Shown: one piece after another, positions 60,347 to 64,000 of the stretch
How positions within the stretch are numbered: position 1 is the stretch's first letter
How the letters are laid out: each line of letters begins with the position of its first letter
Source: Spiribacter vilamensis
GTDB lineage: Bacteria; Pseudomonadota; Gammaproteobacteria; Nitrococcales; Nitrococcaceae
Reading direction: 5' to 3'
Assembly: GCF_004217415.1 (NCBI RefSeq)
Contig: NZ_SHLI01000001.1
Coordinates: 1,693,239 to 1,757,238 of the forward strand
DNA: 64,000 bases
The notes under the pieces: generated by a model
Databases searched by the model: none
The model's input: the letters and a program-made list of their open reading frames with translations, nothing else
What the model was told of the DNA's origin: nothing
Position numbers and translations under genes: made by a program

Positions 60347-60816
60347 AAGAAAACGTCTTCGAGATCCTGATGTACCTGTTCGAGAACTACTTTCAGGACA
60401 CCGTCGACATCGATCCCAACCGCGCACAGATCGAGGCCGACCTTCGCGATGCCGGGTTTTCGGATCCGCAGATCCTCAAAGCGCTTGCCTGGATCGATGC
60501 GCTCGCGGAGACCCGTGACCTGCCGGTCTCCGCGCACGGGCCATCGGCGATGCGGATCTACACCAGTGCGGAGATGGCACGACTAGACATCGAATGTCGC
60601 GGATTCATGCTGTTTCTCGAACAGGCAGAGATCCTCACCCCCGGCGCTCGCGAACTGGTTATCGATCGGTTGATGGATCTGGATGAAGATCTGATCGATA
60701 TCGACCAGCTGAAATGGGTCGTGCTCATGGTGCTGTTCAGCCAGCCCGGTCAGGAAGAGGCATGCGCTTCGATGGAAAGCCTCCTCTTTGAACCTCCCCA
60801 TCCCACAAAACACTAA
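60343..60816 (+). CDS. smg: Smg/DUF494 family protein
   Basis: A 157-aa acidic helical protein matching Smg (DUF494): MKENVFEILMYLFENYF, then DLRDAGFSDPQILKALAWIDAL and a C-terminal DLDQLKWVVLMVLFSQPGQEEAC-type segment (here DIDQLKWVVLMVLFSQPG). It always accompanies dprA and topA in gammaproteobacteria. Function unknown. It overlaps dprA by four bases and is six bases before topA. Confidence 0.93.
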   Translation: MKENVFEILMYLFENYFQDTVDIDPNRAQIEADLRDAGFSDPQILKALAWIDALAETRDLPVSAHGPSAMRIYTSAEMARLDIECRGFMLFLEQAEILTPGARELVIDRLMDLDEDLIDIDQLKWVVLMVLFSQPGQEEACASMESLLFEPPHPTKH

Positions 60817-60822
60817 GCATTC

Positions 60823-63237
60823 ATGTCGCATTCTCTGGTTATCGTCGAGTCGCCCGCCAAGGCCGGCACCATCAATAAGTACCTCGGCAAGGATTTCGAG
60901 GTCATGGCGTCCTACGGCCATGTCCGTGACCTGATTGCCAAGGAAGGGGCGGTCGATCCGGATCAGGATTTCGCCATGCAATACAGTGTGGTCGAGCGCA
61001 ACGCCAAACAGGTGGACGCCATCGCCAAGGCGACCCGCAAGGCGGATGCGATCTACCTGGCGACCGACCCGGACCGGGAAGGTGAGGCGATCTCCTGGCA
61101 TCTGCTCGAACTCCTGCGCGAGCGCGGCGTTATCGGCGACAAGCCCGTGCACCGGGTGGTGTTCTACGAAATCACGCGTGACGCGATCCGCGAGGCCATC
61201 GAGCATCCACGCGGCCTGTCCGGCGATCTTGTCGATGCGCAGCAGGCCCGTCGCGCGCTCGATTACCTGGTGGGATTCAATCTCTCACCGCTGCTCTGGC
61301 GAAAGATCACCAGTGGCCTGTCCGCCGGCCGCGTCCAGTCACCGGCGTTGCGGATGATCGTCGAGCGCGAGAAGGAGATCGAGGCCTTCGTTCCGCAGGA
61401 GTACTGGAGCGTCGAGGCCGATCTGCTGCAGGCGGAGACGCCGTTCGTCGGTCGCCTCCAGCAGCTCGACGGCGGCAAGGTCGAGCAGTTCACGATCGAT
61501 AACGCGGAGACGGCCGATAACGCCTCGAAGCGGATCCTCGAGGCAAGCGGGGCCGACACCTCGCAACCGCTCGGCGAGTCGCTGCCGGCATCGAGCCAGG
61601 GCGAGCTGCTCGTCACCCGGGTCGAGAAAAAGCAGCGCCGGCGCAATCCCGCGGCACCCTTCATTACCTCCACACTCCAGCAGGAGGCGTCACGCAAGCT
61701 GCGGTTCTCCGCCCAGCAGACCATGCGCATCGCCCAGCAGCTCTACGAGGGGATCGATACCGGCAATGGCACGGCCGGGCTGATCACCTACATGCGAACC
61801 GACTCGGTCAACCTCTCCCAGGAGGCCATCCACGGCCTGCGCGAGGTCATCGAAAAGCGCTTCGGCAAGGATAAACTCCCGGCCAAACCCAACCAGTACC
61901 GGACCCGGGCCAAGAATGCCCAGGAGGCGCACGAGGGCATCCGCCCGACGGACGCCAACCGGGCGCCGGAGTCGATCAAGGGCCAGCTCTCCAATGATCA
62001 GTACCGGCTCTACGATCTGATCTGGAAGCGCACCGTCGCCTGCCAGATGATTCACGCCACCATCGATACCGTCTCGGTGGATCTCGCCGCCGGTGACGTC
62101 GCGAGCTTCCGGGCCACCGGCTCGACGATCCGCGATCCCGGCTTCATGGCCGTCTACCAGGAGGGCGCGGACGACCGGAGTGGCGATGCCAATGAACGCA
62201 TTCTGCCGCCGCTCAGCGAGGGCGAGCGGATTCCGCTGACCGCGCTGCGGCCGGAACAGCATTTCACCGAGCCCCCGCCGCGGTACTCCGAGGCGAGCCT
62301 GGTGCGCGCGCTCGAGGAGTACGGCATTGGCCGGCCGTCGACCTATGCCTCGATCCTCGCCACGCTTGAGGCGCGGAATTACGTGACCCAGGAGAACCGG
62401 CGGTTCAAACCCACGGACACCGGGCGAGTGGTCACCAAATTCCTCACCGAGCACTTCGATCGCTACGTCGATTACGAGTTTACCGCCCGGATGGAGGACC
62501 AGCTCGACGCCGTCTCCCGCGGCGAGACCGAGTGGGTGCCAGTGCTGCGCCAGTTCTGGGATCCCTTCCAGGAGCGTATCGAGGAAAAACAGCAGGTCTC
62601 GCGCAGCGAGGTCATGAAGGCGCGCGAACTCGGCACCGATCCCCAGAGCGGCCGCCCGGTATCGGCCCGGCTGGGTCGCTACGGGCCCTTCGCCCAGCTC
62701 GGTACGCGCGAGGATGAAGAGAAACCGAAATTCGCCAGTCTTCGGCCGGGACAGAGCATCGATACGATTACGCTGGACGAGGCACTGGCGCTGTTCACGC
62801 TGCCCCGGGACCTGGGTACCACGCCGGACGGGCTGCCGCTCAGCGCCAACATCGGCCGCTTTGGTCCGTACGTGCGTTTCGGCGACCAGTTCGCATCCCT
62901 CAAAAAGGACGACGACCCGTATACGATCGATCGCGATCGGGCCCTCGAACTGGTCGAGGAGAAAAAGGAGAACATCGCCAAACGCACCATTCAGAGCTTC
63001 GATGACGGGGCGTTGACGGTCATGAAGGGCCGGTTCGGGCCCTACGTCACCGACGGCCGCAAGCGTGTCAAAGTCCCCAAGGACCGCGAGGCGGAATCCC
63101 TTACGCAGGAAGAATGCCAGGCCCTGGTCGACGAGGCGCCGGAGCCCAAGGGCAAGGGCAAGGCCGCGAGCAAGAAGACCGGCACCGGAACCGGCAAGGC
63201 GAAGACCACCCGCAAGAAATCGTCCTCGAACCGCTGA
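60823..63237 (+). CDS. topA: DNA topoisomerase I (type IA)
   Basis: An 804-aa enzyme relaxing negative supercoils. TOPRIM metal site TDPDREGEA (Asp82/Asp84/Glu86) and catalytic Tyr323 in GLITYMRTDSVN are in place, as is the HEGIRPT region. The C-terminal third has no four-cysteine zinc fingers as in E. coli; it carries Topo_C repeats (RLGRYGPFAQLG, NIGRFGPYVRFG, MKGRFGPYVTDG) and a Lys-rich tail. Some gammaproteobacteria and alphaproteobacteria have this form. Confidence 0.96.
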   Translation: MSHSLVIVESPAKAGTINKYLGKDFEVMASYGHVRDLIAKEGAVDPDQDFAMQYSVVERNAKQVDAIAKATRKADAIYLATDPDREGEAISWHLLELLRERGVIGDKPVHRVVFYEITRDAIREAIEHPRGLSGDLVDAQQARRALDYLVGFNLSPLLWRKITSGLSAGRVQSPALRMIVEREKEIEAFVPQEYWSVEADLLQAETPFVGRLQQLDGGKVEQFTIDNAETADNASKRILEASGADTSQPLGESLPASSQGELLVTRVEKKQRRRNPAAPFITSTLQQEASRKLRFSAQQTMRIAQQLYEGIDTGNGTAGLITYMRTDSVNLSQEAIHGLREVIEKRFGKDKLPAKPNQYRTRAKNAQEAHEGIRPTDANRAPESIKGQLSNDQYRLYDLIWKRTVACQMIHATIDTVSVDLAAGDVASFRATGSTIRDPGFMAVYQEGADDRSGDANERILPPLSEGERIPLTALRPEQHFTEPPPRYSEASLVRALEEYGIGRPSTYASILATLEARNYVTQENRRFKPTDTGRVVTKFLTEHFDRYVDYEFTARMEDQLDAVSRGETEWVPVLRQFWDPFQERIEEKQQVSRSEVMKARELGTDPQSGRPVSARLGRYGPFAQLGTREDEEKPKFASLRPGQSIDTITLDEALALFTLPRDLGTTPDGLPLSANIGRFGPYVRFGDQFASLKKDDDPYTIDRDRALELVEEKKENIAKRTIQSFDDGALTVMKGRFGPYVTDGRKRVKVPKDREAESLTQEECQALVDEAPEPKGKGKAASKKTGTGTGKAKTTRKKSSSNR

Positions 63238-63238
63238 C

Positions 63239-63814
63239 ATGCGTGCGACCCGCCCGGCGCTGCGCCAGATCCGGGATTCCATCCTTGCCGGGGGTGTTGG
63301 CGCCTACCCCACCGAAGGTGTCTGGGGGCTCGGCTGCGACCCGCTCGATACCGCCGCCATTGAGCGCCTTATCCGACTCAAGGGCCGCGGTGCCGGCAAG
63401 GGCCTGATCGTGATCGCCGCGGATACCACGCAGCTGGACGGCCTGGTGCAATGGCCGAAACAGGCGCCAATCCGCGACACCATGCTTGCCACCTGGCCCG
63501 GCCCCGTCACCTGGGTCATGCAAGCCGCCGACGATCTGCCCGGACTGCTGACCGGCGGCCGATCCACCATCGCCGTGCGCGTTAGCCGACATCCACCGGT
63601 GATTGACCTGTGTCGCGGTATCGGTTCGGCGCTTGTCTCCACCAGCGCCAATCACAGCGGCAAGCCGGCGTGTCGGCGTCCCTGGCAGGTAAAGAAGGTG
63701 TTTGGCGACCGGCTCGACTGGTTCCTGCCGGGCCCGCTTGGCGGTCAGCGCGGTCCCTCCGAGATCCGCGAGGCGGAAACCGGACGCATCCTCCGCGCCG
63801 CGGCGCCGGCCTAG
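63239..63814 (+). CDS. tsaC: threonylcarbamoyl-AMP synthase TsaC/Sua5 family
   Basis: A 191-aa YrdC-domain protein: GVGAYPTEGVWGLGCDPLD near residue 22, RLIRLKGRGAGKGLIVIA and PGPVTWVMQA, with ALVSTSANHSGKP further on. It makes threonylcarbamoyl-AMP, the substrate TsaD uses to modify tRNA A37. Short form without the Sua5 extension, so TsaC. The ATG overlaps the end of topA's stop region. The stop codon shares CTAG with moaE. Confidence 0.93.
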   Translation: MRATRPALRQIRDSILAGGVGAYPTEGVWGLGCDPLDTAAIERLIRLKGRGAGKGLIVIAADTTQLDGLVQWPKQAPIRDTMLATWPGPVTWVMQAADDLPGLLTGGRSTIAVRVSRHPPVIDLCRGIGSALVSTSANHSGKPACRRPWQVKKVFGDRLDWFLPGPLGGQRGPSEIREAETGRILRAAAPA

Positions 63815-64000
63815 TCGCCGGCTCCCGGCAGCATCTCGCCCTGCTGAAAGACCTGCGAGCCATCGGCATAGGTCTCGCGCTTCCATACCGGGGCGGTTGC
63901 CTTGAGCCGATCGATGGCAAACCGCGCCGCATCGAATGCCTCGGCGCGATGCGCGGCACGCACCACCACCACCACGCTCAGCTCACCCACCGCGAGCCGA
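63811..64000 (-). CDS. moaE: molybdopterin synthase catalytic subunit MoaE, 5' part beyond window
   Basis: The last 62 codons of a gene entering from the right edge: LAVGELSVVVVVRAAHRAEAF, then IDRLKATAPVWKRETYADG, ending LPGAGD. This matches the C-terminal half of MoaE, with the conserved histidine-arginine and the KATAPVWK lysines used in dithiolene transfer. It inserts sulfur into precursor Z with MoaD to make molybdopterin. Convergent with tsaC. Confidence 0.9.
   Translation of the reverse strand, partial: RLAVGELSVVVVVRAAHRAEAFDAARFAIDRLKATAPVWKRETYADGSQVFQQGEMLPGAGD

Overview
The window is a gene-dense stretch (about 70 protein genes, one tRNA) of a high-GC gammaproteobacterial chromosome. 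Conserved gene orders support this: rpsU-yqeY-dnaG-rpoD followed by tRNA-Ile2(CAU); aroQ-accB-accC behind dsbD and a TlpA-type thioredoxin; def-fmt-rsmB-DUF4390-ntrY-ntrX-trkA-trkH; hisBHAFIE followed by tatABC; def opposite dprA-smg-topA-tsaC. The compactness, the high GC and the style of the gene set resemble Ectothiorhodospiraceae (for example Spiribacter or Halorhodospira relatives). That placement is an inference from gene order, not from a database search. I see no insertion sequence, prophage, CRISPR array or rRNA.

Layout. 1-4.5 kb (minus): glnE, ilvE, a small zinc protein and the 5' part of an LpxL-type acyltransferase. 4.6-6.8 kb: groES-groEL under a promoter that overlaps a perfect CIRCE operator. 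6.8-11.7 kb (plus): dsbD, tlpA-like, aroQ, accB, accC. 11.7-20 kb: short mixed-strand units: a TauE-type permease, an NDUFA9-like protein, cca, uppP, a class III cyclase homologue, a MidA-type methyltransferase, folK, folB, plsY and tsaD. 20-24.7 kb (plus): the macromolecular synthesis operon and tRNA-Ile2. 24.7-27.7 kb: a porin of unusually low GC with a strong promoter, then arsC-arsR-arsH. 27.7-30.1 kb: aceA and a divergent LysR regulator with a candidate site between them. 30.1-32.5 kb (minus): a two-gene MotA/MotB-like membrane motor with a long coiled coil. 32.6-35.5 kb (plus): a PerM-type transporter, a Cys-rich small protein, a membrane J-protein and lrgAB.

35.4-58.7 kb is almost a single minus-strand run: def, fmt, rsmB, a DUF4390 protein, ntrYX, trkAH, a TPR protein, dtd, the late his genes, tatABC, sucAB-lpd, djlA, cytochrome b561 and yceI. 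58.8-63.8 kb (plus): a LysM-less TsaP-like protein, dprA, smg, topA and tsaC, meeting the 3' part of moaE at the window edge.

Most of this is housekeeping: central carbon (glyoxylate shunt entry, 2-oxoglutarate dehydrogenase), fatty acid initiation, folate, histidine, protein export, chaperones, translation start/end processing and potassium uptake. The less ordinary parts are the orphan ZorAB-like motor pair, an NtrX whose AAA+ domain has lost the sigma-54 loop, an fmt gene that appears to start at CTG, the class III cyclase with a substituted substrate lysine, an ars operon without an efflux pump, and several bacterial relatives of mitochondrial complex I accessory factors.
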